Assembly: GCA_037976565.1 (NCBI GenBank)
Contig: CP137682.1
Span: 23,116,800-23,180,799, forward strand
Direction: 5' to 3'
Origin: Mesocentrotus franciscanus
Taxonomy: Eukaryota; Echinodermata; Echinoidea; Camarodonta; Strongylocentrotidae
DNA length: 64,000 nucleotides
Positions 49,004-62,043 of the stretch are shown here, in pieces. Each line of letters begins with the position of its first letter. The stretch's first letter is position 1. Under the pieces are notes generated by a model, which saw nothing but the letters and a program-made list of their open reading frames with translations, was not told the origin of the DNA and did not search any database. A program made the position numbers and the translations under genes.

Positions 49004-49898
49004 CTGTTAAAATAAAACAATACGAAAAATTAATAAGGGCACGCATTGTTTCTCAGTTGAACTTTACTTGCTCCAACGCCAATAAATTATTGTTCTGCGT
49101 CAATTTCATACACACTCACCAAATTCTTAATCTCAACGCTGAACCCAACAAACACCATACCTAGCCCCAACTCTCATCCTTACCTCATCTAATGAAACCT
49201 ATATGCAACCCTAACCCTAACCCTAATCCGATACCTTTGCCGAATTAAAAACCCGGGGCAATTGTTAGAGGAGCAAAATAATGTCAGGGCACCTTTAAGA
49301 TCTCTTCTTAGCACGCCTCTTGTAAACGCCGTGGCATGCATGCAGTTACAAATCAACTCTTTAACATAATTCAAATGAAAATGCAAGGCCCTGAGTTACA
49401 ATTAATATACATGTATCAAGGAAACTTCACTTTCACCAGAGTCCCGCAAATTTTCCTGTTGTCAGAAGAAACCTTTGCAACTTCAAAATGGCATAGCGGC
49501 TTGGATGCTCGCCGAGAAATGAAGGCAAATGCTATTAAACTGGTATCTACAAGCACGTCCACGCAACTAAGTGTCGGCTGTTTATTATCTGTTAAAATAA
49601 AACAATACGAACAATTAATAAGGGCACGCATTGCTTCTAAGTTGTACCTAACTTGCTTCTACGCCAATAAATTATTGTTCTGCGTCAATTTCATACACAC
49701 TCACCAAATTCTTAAGCTCAACGCTGAACCCAACAAACACCATACCTATAACCCCAACTCTTATCCGAACCTTACTTAATGAAACCTATCTGCAACCCTA
49801 AACCTCATCCGATACCTTTGCCGAATTAAAACCCGGAACAATTGTTAGAGGAGCAAATATCAGGGCACTTTAAAGATCTCTTCTTCTCGTAGTCTTAC

Positions 49899-50141
49899 CC
49901 TCAACTGTAACCGTTGCGGTACAGCTTTTCGTATTTCCAGCCTCATCTTCTACGGTGATAACCACTTCTGTTTCTCCAAGTGGGTAAGTAGCCTCCGAGT
50001 CCTCCGCTGGCTCTGTACTCTCAACACCAACATTGTCACTGCTCCCTGTAAGAATAGCAGCCAATGGAACCACAGCTGTTTGGCCACCTGTAGCGGTACT
50101 TCTGACAACGTCCTCGCAAGAAACTTCCGGATCTTCATTAT
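49899..50141 (-). CDS. HYR array exon H12
   Basis: Intact 81-codon module with E and T. Confidence 0.92.
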
Positions 50142-51033
50142 CTGTTAAAATAAAACAATACGAAAAATTAATAAGGGCACGCATTGTTTCTCAGTTGAAC
50201 TTTACTTGCTCCAACGCCAATAAATTATTGTTCTGCGTCAATTTCATACACACTCACCAAATTCTTAATCTCAACGCTGAACCCAACAAACACCATACCT
50301 AGCCCCAACTCTCATCCTTACCTCATCTAATGAAACCTATATGCAACCCTAACCCTAACCCTAATCCGATACCTTTGCCGAATTAAAAACCCGGGGCAAT
50401 TGTTAGAGGAGCAAAATAATGTCAGGGCACCTTTAAGATCTCTTCTTAGCACGCCTCTTGTAAACGCCGTGGCATGCATGCAGTTACAAATCAACTCTTT
50501 AACATAATTCAAATGAAAATGCAAGGCCCTGAGTTACAATTAATATACATGTATCAAGGAAACTTCACTTTCACCAGAGTCCCGCAAATTTTCCTGTTGT
50601 CAGAAGAAACCTTTGCAACTTCAAAATGGCATAGCGGCTTGGATGCTCGCCGAGAAATGAAGGCAAATGCTATTAAACTGGTATCTACAAGCACGTCCAC
50701 GCAACTAAGTGTCGGCTGTTTATTATCTGTTAAAATAAAATAATACGAAAAGGCATAAGGGCAGGCACGCTTTGTTTCTAGGTTTTTACTTCACTTGCTC
50801 CTACGCCAATTGTTCTGCGTCAATTTCCTACACACTTACCAAATTCTTAATCTCAACGATGAACCCAATAAACACCATTCCTATAACCCCAACTCTCATC
50901 CGAACCTAACTTAATGAAACCTATCTGCAACCCTAAACCTAATCCGAAACCTTTGCCGAATTAAAACCCGGAGCAATTGTTGGAGGAGCAAATGTCAGGG
51001 CACTTTAAAGATCTCTTCTTCTCGTAGTCTTAC

Positions 51034-51276
51034 CCTCAACTCTAACCGTTGCGGTACAGCTTTTCGTATTTCCAGCCTCATCTTCTACGGTGATAACCAC
51101 TTCTGTTTCTCCAAGTGGGTAAGTAGCCTCCGAGTCCTCCGCTGGCTCTGTACTCTCAACACCAACATTGTCACTGCTCCCTGTAAGAATAGCAGCCAAT
51201 GGAACCACAGCTGTTTGGCCACCTGTAGCGGTACTTCTGACAACGTCCTCGCAAGAAACTTCCGGATCTTCATTAT
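51034..51276 (-). CDS. HYR array exon H11
   Basis: Intact 81-codon module with E and R; type-2 B intron on both sides. Confidence 0.92.
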
Positions 51277-52169
51277 CTGTTAAAATAAAACAATACGAAA
51301 AATTAATAAGGGCACGCATTGTTTCTCAGTTGAACTTTACTTGCTCCAACGCCAATAAATTATTGTTCTGCGTCAATTTCATACACACTCACCAAATTCT
51401 TAATCTCAACGCTGAACCCAACAAACACCATACCTAGCCCCAACTCTCATCCTTACCTCATCTAATGAAACCTATATGCAACCCTAACCCTAACCCTAAT
51501 CCGATACCTTTGCCGAATTAAAAACCCGGGGCAATTGTTAGAGGAGCAAAATAATGTCAGGGCACCTTTAAGATCTCTTCTTAGCACGCCTCTTGTAAAC
51601 GCCGTGGCATGCATGCAGTTACAAATCAACTCTTTAACATAATTCAAATGAAAATGCAAGGCCCTGAGTTACAATTAATATACATGTATCAAGGAAACTT
51701 CACTTTCACCAGAGTCCCGCAAATTTTCCTGTTGTCAGAAGAAACCTTTGCAACTTCAAAAATGGCATAGCGGCTTGGATGCTCGCCGAGAAATGAAGGC
51801 AAATGCTATTAAACTGGTATCTACAAGCACGTCCACGCAACTAAGTGTCGGCTGTTTATTATCTGTTAAAATAAAATAATACGAAAAGGCATAAGGGCAG
51901 GCACGCTTTGTTTCTAGGTTTTTACTTCACTTGCTCCTACGCCAATTGTTCTGCGTCAATTTCCTACACACTTACCAAATTCTTAATCTCAACGATGAAC
52001 CCAATAAACACCATTCCTATAACCCCAACTCTCATCCGAACCTAACTTAATGAAACCTATCTGCAACCCTAAACCTAATCCGAAACCTTTGCCGAATTAA
52101 AACCCGGAGCAATTGTTGGAGGAGCAAATGTCAGGGCACTTTAAAGATCTCTTCTTCTCGTAGTCTTAC

Positions 52170-52412
52170 CCTCAACTCTAACCGTTGCGGTACAGCTTTT
52201 CGTATTTCCAGCCTCATCTTCTACGGTGATAACCACTTCTGTTTCTCCAAGTGGGTAAGTAGCCTCCGAGTCCTCCGCTGGCTCTGTACTCTCAACACCA
52301 ACATTGTCACTGCTCCCTGTAAGAATAGCAGCCAATGGAACCACAGCTGTTTGGCCACCTGTAGCGGTACTTCTGACAACGTCCTCGCAAGAAACTTCCG
52401 GATCTTCATTAT
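52170..52412 (-). CDS. HYR array exon H10
   Basis: Intact 81-codon module with E and R. Confidence 0.92.
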
Positions 52413-53004
52413 CTGTTAAAATAAAACAATACGAAAAATTAATAAGGGCACGCATTGTTTCTCAGTTGAACTTTACTTGCTCCAACGCCAATAAATTATT
52501 GTTCTGCGTCAATTTCATACACACTCACCAAATTCTTAATCTCAACGCTGAACCCAACAAACACCATACCTAGCCCCAACTCTCATCCTTACCTCATCTA
52601 ATGAAACCTATATGCAACCCTAACCCTAACCCTAATCCGATACCTTTGCCGAATTAAAACCCGGGGCAATTGTTAGAGGAGCAAAATAATGTCAGGGCAC
52701 CTTTAAGATCTCTTCTTAGCACGCCTCTTGTAAACGCCGTGGCATGCATGCAGTTACAAATCAACTCTTTAACATAATTCAAATGAAAATGCAAGGCCCT
52801 GAGTTACAATTAATATACATGTATCAAGGAAACTTCACTTTCACCAGAGTCCCGCAAATTTTCCTGTTGTCAGAAGAAACCTTTGCAACTTCAAAAATGG
52901 CATAGCGGCTTGGATGCTCGCCGAGAAATGAAGGCAAATGCTATTAAACTGGTATCTACAAGCACGTCCACGCAACTAAGTGTCGGCTGTTTATTATCTG
53001 TTAA

Positions 53005-53548
53005 CTCTTTGCCCGCTACGTTCGGCTAGCGGAACATACAGCGGGCTGCCAACTTCGACTCAAGTCACATTTCATTCACAATACACACGGAACGCATTTA
53101 ATTCTATTGTACGCACACACACACAATAGTAACGCGTGCTTCGCATTGTATACACATAACACTTCATTGCACCGCTTTCGCAGACATTGTTTACATTGAC
53201 ATTTTCCGAGAAAAATTGAGTTTTTGAAACTGCTTTTGCAAATATTCTGATGAGCTAGGATGGCCCCTATTAGGAGGAGACGGGACTTCTTCACTGCTGA
53301 TCAGGTACGAGAACTTGTGATGGACCCTGTTCCAACAGCCGACTCTGATTCAGAGGAGAGCGAGACTGACTCTGACGAGGAAGATGAGCCTGGTCCCACA
53401 CGTACACTTTTGCAAAGTTTTTCATTACAGTACACCAATCAAAAGTTATTGCGAGTTGAATAAGCATAGTCCATGCAGAACCCCTCCTAAGGTGGCACCC
53501 TAAAAACAATGTGGCACAGGGGGGATTGTGTACGTGGCGGGCAAAGAG
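53005..53548 (+). mobile_element. piggyBac-like non-autonomous element, copy 3
   Basis: Same ends, TTAA flanks (53001-53004, 53549-53552) and insertion point. The 67-codon acidic frame is at 53260-53463. It lies about 12 kb from copy 2, in a unit whose left neighbour H10 has the R variant while the neighbour of copy 2 has T, so the copies were spread with array units and partly reshuffled. Confidence 0.87.
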
Positions 53549-53855
53549 TTAAAATAAAACAATACGAACAATTAATAAGGGCACGCATTGCTTCTAAGTT
53601 GTACCTAACTTGCTTCTACGCCAATAAATTATTGTTCTGCGTCAATTTCATACACACTCACCAAATTCTTAAGCTCAACGCTGAACCCAACAAACACCAT
53701 ACCTATAACCCCAACTCTTATCCGAACCTTACTTAATGAAACCTATCTGCAACCCTAAACCTCATCCGATACCTTTGCCGAATTAAAACCCGGAACAATT
53801 GTTAGAGGAGCAAATATCAGGGCACTTTAAAGATCTCTTCTTCTCGTAGTCTTAC

Positions 53856-54098
53856 CCTCAACTGTAACCGTTGCGGTACAGCTTTTCGTATTTCCAGCCT
53901 CATCTTCTACGGTGATAACCACTTCTGTTTCTCCAAGTGGGTAAGTAGCCTCCGAGTCCTCCGCTGGCTCTGTACTCTCAACACCAACATTGTCACTGCT
54001 CCCTGTAAGAATAGCAGCCAATGGAACCACAGCTGTTTGGCCACCTGTAGCGGTACTTCTGACAACGTCCTCGCAAGAAACTTCCGGATCTTCATTAT
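53856..54098 (-). CDS. HYR array exon H9
   Basis: Intact 81-codon module with E and T. The intron downstream of it in transcription holds the piggyBac-like copy at 53005-53548. Confidence 0.92.
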
Positions 54099-54993
54099 CT
54101 GTTAAAATAAAACAATACGAAAAATTAATAAGGGCACGCATTGTTTCTCAGTTGAACTTTACTTGCTCCAACGCCAATAAATTATTGTTCTGCGTCAATT
54201 TCATACACACTCACCAAATTCTTAATCTCAACGCTGAACCCAACAAACACCATACCTAGCCCCAACTCTCATCCTTACCTCATCTAATGAAACCTATATG
54301 CAACCCTAACCCTAACCCTAATCCGATACCTTTGCCGAATTAAAAACCCGGGGCAATTGTTAGAGGAGCAAAATAATGTCAGGGCACCTTTAAGATCTCT
54401 TCTTAGCACGCCTCTTGTAAACGCCGTGGCATGCATGCAGTTACAAATCAACTCTTTAACATAATTCAAATGAAAATGCAAGGCCCTGAGTTACAATTAA
54501 TATACATGTATCAAGGAAACTTCACTTTCACCAGAGTCCCGCAAATTTTCCTGTTGTCAGAAGAAACCTTTGCAACTTCAAAATGGCATAGCGGCTTGGA
54601 TGCTCGCCGAGAAATGAAGGCAAATGCTATTAAACTGGTATCTACAAGCACGTCCACGCAACTAAGTGTCGGCTGTTTATTATCTGTTAAAATAAAACAA
54701 TACGAACAATTAATAAGGGCACGCATTGCTTCTAAGTTGTACCTAACTTGCTTCTACGCCAATAAATTATTGTTCTGCGTCAATTTCATACACACTCACC
54801 AAATTCTTAAGCTCAACGCTGAACCCAACAAACACCATACCTATAACCCCAACTCTTATCCGAACCTTACTTAATGAAACCTATCTGCAACCCTAAACCT
54901 CATCCGATACCTTTGCCGAATTAAAACCCGGAACAATTGTTAGAGGAGCAAATATCAGGGCACTTTAAAGATCTCTTCTTCTCGTAGTCTTAC

Positions 54994-55236
54994 CCTCAAC
55001 TGTAACCGTTGCGGTACAGCTTTTCGTATTTCCAGCCTCATCTTCTACGGTGATAACCACTTCTGTTTCTCCAAGTGGGTAAGTAGCCTCCGAGTCCTCC
55101 GCTGGCTCTGTACTCTCAACACCAACATTGTCACTGCTCCCTGTAAGAATAGCAGCCAATGGAACCACAGCTGTTTGGCCACCTGTAGCGGTACTTCTGA
55201 CAACGTCCTCGCAAGAAACTTCCGGATCTTCATTAT
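54994..55236 (-). CDS. HYR array exon H8
   Basis: Intact 81-codon module with E and T, in a standard 1138 bp unit. Confidence 0.92.
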
Positions 55237-56131
55237 CTGTTAAAATAAAACAATACGAAAAATTAATAAGGGCACGCATTGTTTCTCAGTTGAACTTTAC
55301 TTGCTCCAACGCCAATAAATTATTGTTCTGCGTCAATTTCATACACACTCACCAAATTCTTAATCTCAACGCTGAACCCAACAAACACCATACCTAGCCC
55401 CAACTCTCATCCTTACCTCATCTAATGAAACCTATATGCAACCCTAACCCTAACCCTAATCCGATACCTTTGCCGAATTAAAAACCCGGGGCAATTGTTA
55501 GAGGAGCAAAATAATGTCAGGGCACCTTTAAGATCTCTTCTTAGCACGCCTCTTGTAAACGCCGTGGCATGCATGCAGTTACAAATCAACTCTTTAACAT
55601 AATTCAAATGAAAATGCAAGGCCCTGAGTTACAATTAATATACATGTATCAAGGAAACTTCACTTTCACCAGAGTCCCGCAAATTTTCCTGTTGTCAGAA
55701 GAAACCTTTGCAACTTCAAAATGGCATAGCGGCTTGGATGCTCGCCGAGAAATGAAGGCAAATGCTATTAAACTGGTATCTACAAGCACGTCCACGCAAC
55801 TAAGTGTCGGCTGTTTATTATCTGTTAAAATAAAACAATACGAACAATTAATAAGGGCACGCATTGCTTCTAAGTTGTACCTAACTTGCTTCTACGCCAA
55901 TAAATTATTGTTCTGCGTCAATTTCATACACACTCACCAAATTCTTAATCTCAACGCTGAACCCAACAAACACCATACCTATAACCCCAACTCTTATCCG
56001 AACCTTACTTAATGAAACCTATCTGCAACCCTAAACCTCATCCGATACCTTTGCCGAATTAAAACCCGGAACAATTGTTAGAGGAGCAAATATCAGGGCA
56101 CTTTAAAGATCTCTTCTTCTCGTAGTCTTAC

Positions 56132-56374
56132 CCTCAACTGTAACCGTTGCGGTACAGCTTTTCGTATTTCCAGCCTCATCTTCTACGGTGATAACCACTT
56201 CTGTTTCTCCAAGTGGGTAAGTAGCCTCCGAGTCCTCCGCTGGCTCTGTACTCTCAACACCAACATTGTCACTGCTCCCTGTAAGAATAGCAGCCAATGG
56301 AACCACAGCTGTTTGGCCACCTGTAGCGGTACTTCTGACAACGTCCTCGCAAGAAACTTCCGGATCTTCATTAT
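56132..56374 (-). CDS. HYR array exon H7
   Basis: Intact 81-codon module with E and T. It is 1708 bp from H6 because of an extra B half-unit. Confidence 0.92.
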
Positions 56375-57839
56375 CTGTTAAAATAAAACAATACGAAAAA
56401 TTAATAAGGGCACGCATTGTTTCTCAGTTGAACTTTACTTGCTCCAACGCCAATAAATTATTGTTCTGCGTCAATTTCATACACACTCACCAAATTCTTA
56501 ATCTCAACGCTGAACCCAACAAACACCATACCTAGCCCCAACTCTCATCCTTACCTCATCTAATGAAACCTATATGCAACCCTAACCCTAACCCTAATCC
56601 GATACCTTTGCCGAATTAAAACCCGGGGCAATTGTTAGAGGAGCAAAATAATGTCAGGGCACCTTTAAGATCTCTTCTTAGCACGCCTCTTGTAAACGCC
56701 GTGGCATGCATGCAGTTACAAATCAACTCTTTAACATAATTCAAATGAAAATGCAAGGCCCTGAGTTACAATTAATATACATGTATCAAGGAAACTTCAC
56801 TTTCACCAGAGTCCCGCAAATTTTCCTGTTGTCAGAAGAAACCTTTGCAACTTCAAAAATGGCATAGCGGCTTGGATGCTCGCCGAGAAATGAAGGCAAA
56901 TGCTATTAAACTGGTATCTACAAGCACGTCCACGCAACTAAGTGTCGGCTGTTTATTATCTGTTAAAATAAAATAATACGAAAAGGCATAAGGGCAGGCA
57001 CGCTTTGTTTCTAGGTTTTTACTTCACTTGCTCCTACGCCAATTGTTCTGCGTCAATTTCCTACACACTTACCAAATTCTTAATCTCAACGATGAACCCA
57101 AAAACACCATTCCTATAACCCCAACTCTCATCCGAACCTAACCTAATGAAACCTATCTGCAACCCTAAACCTAATCCGAAACCTTTGCCGAATTAAAACC
57201 CGGAGCAATTGTTGGAGGAGCAAATGTCAGGGCACTTTAAAGATCTCTTCTTAGCACGCCTCTTGTAAACGCCGTGGCATGCATGCAGTTACAAATCAAC
57301 TCTTTAACATAATTCAAATGAAAATGCAAGGCCCTGAGTTACAATTAATATACATGTATCAAGGGAAACTTCACTTTCACCAGAGTCCCGCAAATTTTCC
57401 TGTTGTCAGAAGAAACCTTTGCAACTTCAAAATGGCATAGCGGCTTGGATGCTCGCCGAGAAATGAAGGCAAATGCTATTAAACTGGTATCTACAAGCAC
57501 GTCCACGCAACTAAGTGTCGGCTGTTTATTATCTGTTAAAATAAAATAATACGAAAAGGCATAAGGGCAGGCACGCTTTGTTTCTAGGTTTTTACTTCAC
57601 TTGCTCCTACGCCAATTGTTCTGCGTCAATTTCCTACACACTTACCAAATTCTTAATCTCAACGATGAACCCAATAAACACCATTCCTATAACCCCAACT
57701 CTCATCCGAACCTAACCTAATGAAACCTATCTGCAACCCTAAACCTAATCCGAAACCTTTGCCGAATTAAAACCCGGAGCAATTGTTGGAGGAGCAAATG
57801 TCAGGGCACTTTAAAGATCTCTCCTTCTCGTAGTCTTAC

Positions 57840-58082
57840 CCTCAACTCTAACCGTTGCGGTACAGCTTTTCGTATTTCCAGCCTCATCTTCTACGGTGAT
57901 AACCACTTCTGTTTCTCCAAGTGGGTAAGTAGCCTCCGAGTCCTCCGCTGGCTCTGTACTCTCAACACCAACATTGTCACTGCTCCCTGTAAGAATAGCA
58001 GCCAATGGAACCACAGCTGTTTGGCCACCTGTAGCGGTACTTCTGACAACGTCCTCGCAAGAAACTTCCGGATCTTCATTAT
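57840..58082 (-). CDS. HYR array exon H6
   Basis: Intact 81-codon module with E and R. Downstream of it in transcription lie two consecutive B pseudo-exons before H7. Confidence 0.92.
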
Positions 58083-58974
58083 CTGTTAAAATAAAACAAT
58101 ACGAAAAATTAATAAGGGCACGCATTGTTTCTCAGTTGAACTTTACTTGCTCCAACGCCAATAAATTATTGTTCTGCGTCAATTTCATACACACTCACCA
58201 AATTCTTAATCTCAACGCTGAACCCAACAAACACCATACCTAGCCCCAACTCTCATCCTTACCTCATCTAATGAAACCTATATGCAACCCTAACCCTAAC
58301 CCTAATCCGATACCTTTGCCGAATTAAAAACCCGGGGCAATTGTTAGAGGAGCAAAATAATGTCAGGGCACCTTTAAGATCTCTTCTTAGCACGCCTCTT
58401 GTAAACGCCGTGGCATGCATGCAGTTACAAATCAACTCTTTAACATAATTCAAATGAAAATGCAAGGCCCTGAGTTACAATTAATATACATGTATCAAGG
58501 AAACTTCACTTTCACCAGAGTCCCGCAAATTTTCCTGTTGTCAGAAGAAACCTTTGCAACTTCAAAATGGCATAGCGGCTTGGATGCTCGCCGAGAAATG
58601 AAGGCAAATGCTATTAAACTGGTATCTACAAGCACGTCCACGCAACTAAGTGTCGGCTGTTTATTATCTGTTAAAATAAAATAATACGAAAAGGCATAAG
58701 GGCAGGCACGCTTTGTTTCTAGGTTTTTACTTCACTTGCTCCTACGCCAATTGTTCTGCGTCAATTTCCTACACACTCACCATATTCTTAATCTCAACGC
58801 TGAACCCAACAAACACCATACCTATAACCCCAACTCTCATCCGAACCTAACTTAATGAAACCTATCTGCAACCCTAAACCTAATCCGATACCTTTGCCGA
58901 ATTAAAACCCGGAACAATTGTTAGAGGAGCAAATGTCAGGGCACTTTAAAGATCTCTTCTTCTCGTAGTCTTAC

Positions 58975-59217
58975 CCTCAACTGTAACCGTTGCGGTACAG
59001 CTTTTCGTATTTCCAGCCTCATCTTCTACGGTGATAACCACTTCTGTTTCTCCAAGTGGGTAAGTAGCCTCCGAGTCCTCCGCTGGCTCTGTACTCTCAA
59101 CACCAACATTGTCACTGCTCCCTGTAAGAATAGCAGCCAATGGAACCACAGCTGTTTGGCCACCTGTAGCGGTACTTCTGACAACGTCCTCGCAAGAAAC
59201 TTCCGGATCTTCATTAT
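58975..59217 (-). CDS. HYR array exon H5
   Basis: Intact 81-codon module with E and T at the two variable sites. Confidence 0.92.
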
Positions 59218-60112
59218 CTGTTAAAATAAAACAATACGAAAAATTAATAAGGGCACGCATTGTTTCTAAGTTGAACTTTACTTGCTCCAACGCCAATAAA
59301 TTATTGTTCTGCGTCAATTTCATACACACTCACCAAATTCTTAATCTCAACGCTGAACCCAACAAACACCATACCTAGCCCCAACTCTCATCCTTACCTC
59401 ATCTAATGAAACCTATATGCAACCCTAACCCTAACCCTAATCCGATACCTTTGCCGAATTAAAAACCCGGGGCAATTGTTAGAGGAGCAAAATAATGTCA
59501 GGGCACCTTTAAGATCTCTTCTTAGCACGCCTCTTGTAAACGCCGTGGCATGCATGCAGTTACAAATCAACTCTTTAACATAATTCAAATGAAAATGCAA
59601 GGCCCTGAGTTACAATTAATATACATGTATCAAGGAAACTTCACTTTCACCAGAGTCCCGCAAATTTTCCTGTTGTCAGAAGAAACCTTTGCAACTTCAA
59701 AATGGCATAGCGGCTTGGATGCTCGCCGAGAAATGAAGGCAAATGCTATTAAACTGGTATCTACAAGCACGTCCACGCAACTAAGTGTCGGCTGTTTATT
59801 ATCTGTTAAAATAAAACAATACGAACAATTAATAAGGGCACGCATTGCTTCTAAGTTGTACCTAACTTGCTTCTACGCCAATAAATTATTGTTCTGCGTC
59901 AATTTCATACACACTTACCAAATTCTTAATCTCAACGATGAACCCAATAAACACCATTCCTATAACCCCAACTCTCATCCGAACCTAACTTAATGAAACC
60001 TATCTGCAACCCTAAACCTAATCCGAAACCTTTGCCGAATTAAAACCCGGAGCAATTGTTGGAGGAGCAAATGTCAGGGCACTTTAAAGATCTCTTCTTC
60101 TCGTAGTCTTAC

Positions 60113-60355
60113 CCTCAACTCTAACCGTTGCGGTACAGCTTTTCGTATTTCCAGCCTCATCTTCTACGGTGATAACCACTTCTGTTTCTCCAAGTGGGTA
60201 AGTAGCCTCCGAGTCCTCCGCTGGCAATGTACTCTCAACACCAACATTGTCACTGCTCCCTGTAAGAATGGCAGCCAATGGAACCACAGCTGTTTGGCCA
60301 CCTGTAGCGGTACTTCTGACAACGTCCTCGCAAGAAACTTCCGGATCTTCATTAT
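60113..60355 (-). CDS. HYR array exon H4 (variant L, direct A-A neighbour of H3)
   Basis: Intact 81-codon module with STLPAED and TVRVEG. At one plus-strand position GAATGGCAGCC replaces GAATAGCAGCC, a silent difference within the ATT/ATC isoleucine codon. The H3-H4 pair lacks the intervening B half-unit. Confidence 0.92.
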
Positions 60356-60665
60356 CTGTTAAAATAAAACAATACGAAAAATTAATAAGGGCACGCATTG
60401 TTTCTAAGTTGAACTTCACTTGCTTCTACGCCAATAAATTATTGTTCTGCGTCAATTTCATACACACTCACCAAATTCTTAAGCTCAACGCTGAACCCAA
60501 CAAACACCATACCTATAACCCCAACTCTTATCCGAACCTAACTTAATGAAACCTATCTGCAACCCTAAACCTCATCCGAAACCTTTGCCGAATTAAAACC
60601 CGGAGCAATTGTTGGAGGAGCAAATGTCAGGGCACTTTAAAGATCTCTTCTTCTCGTAGTCTTAC

Positions 60666-60908
60666 CCTCAACTCTAACCGTTGCGGTACAGCTTTTCGTA
60701 TTTCCAGCCTCATCTTCTACGGTGATAACCACTTCTGTTTCTCCAAGTGGGTAAGTAGCCTCCGAGTCCTCCGCTGGCAATGTACTCTCAACACCAACAT
60801 TGTCACTGCTCCCTGTAAGAATAGCAGCCAATGGAACCACAGCTGTTTGGCCACCTGTAGCGGTACTTCTGACAACGTCCTCGCAAGAAACTTCCGGATC
60901 TTCATTAT
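60666..60908 (-). CDS. HYR array exon H3 (variant L)
   Basis: Intact 81-codon module with leucine in STLPAED (plus-strand CTGGCAATGTAC instead of CTGGCTCTGTAC) and R in TVRVEG. It shares the leucine only with H4, from which it is separated by just 553 bp and no B exon. Confidence 0.92.
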
Positions 60909-61800
60909 CTGTTAAAATAAAACAATACGAAAAATTAATAAGGGCACGCATTGTTTCTAAGTTGAACTTTACTTGCTCCAACGCCAATAAATTATTGTTC
61001 TGCGTCAATTTCATACACACTCACCAAATTCTTAATCTCAACGCTGAACCCAACAAACACCATACCTAGCCCCAACTCTCATCCTTACCTCATCTAATGA
61101 AACCTATATGCAACCCTAACCCTAACCCTAATCCGATACCTTTGCCGAATTAAAAACCCGGGGCAATTGTTAGAGGAGCAAAATAATGTCAGGGCACCTT
61201 TAAGATCTCTTCTTAGCACGCCTCTTGTAAACGCCGTGGCATGCATGCAGTTACAAATCAACTCTTTAACATAATTCAAATGAAAATGCAAGGCCCTGAG
61301 TTACAATTAATATACATGTATCAAGGAAACTTCACTTTCACCAGAGTCCCGCAAATTTTCCTGTTGTCAGAAGAAACCTTTGCAACTTCAAAAATGGCAT
61401 AGCGGCTTGGATGCTCGCCGAGAAATGAAGGCAAATGCTATTAAACTGGTATCTACAAGCACGTCCACGCAACTAAGTGTCGGCTGTTTATTATCTGTTA
61501 AAATAAAATAATACGAAAAGGCATAAGGGCATGCACGCTTTGTTTCTAGGTTTTACTTCACTTGCTCCTACGCCAATTGTTCTGCGTCAATTTCCTACAC
61601 ACTTACCAAATTCTTAATCTCAACGATGAACCCAATAAACACCATTCCTATAACCCCAACTCTCATCCGAACCTAACTTAATGAAACCTATCTGCAACCC
61701 TAAACCTAATCCGAAACCTTTGCCGAATTAAAACCCGGAGCAATTGTTGGAGGAGCAAATGTCAGGGCACTTTAAAGATCTCTTCTTCTCGTAGTCTTAC

Positions 61801-62043
61801 CCTCAACTCTAACCGTTGCGGTACAGCTTTTCGTATTTCCAGCCTCATCTTCTACGGTGATAACCACTTCTGTTTCTCCAAGTGGGTAAGTAGCCTCCGA
61901 GTCCTCCGCTGGCTCTGTACTCTCAACACCAACATTGTCACTGCTCCCTGTAAGAATAGCAGCCAATGGAACCACAGCTGTTTGGCCACCTGTAGCGGTA
62001 CTTCTGACAACGTCCTCGCAAGAAACTTCCGGATCTTCATTAT
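61801..62043 (-). CDS. HYR array exon H2
   Basis: Intact 81-codon module with E in STEPAED and R in TVRVEG. The B pseudo-exon between H1 and H2 has the type-2 upstream intron (GGCATAAGGGC on the plus strand). Confidence 0.92.
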
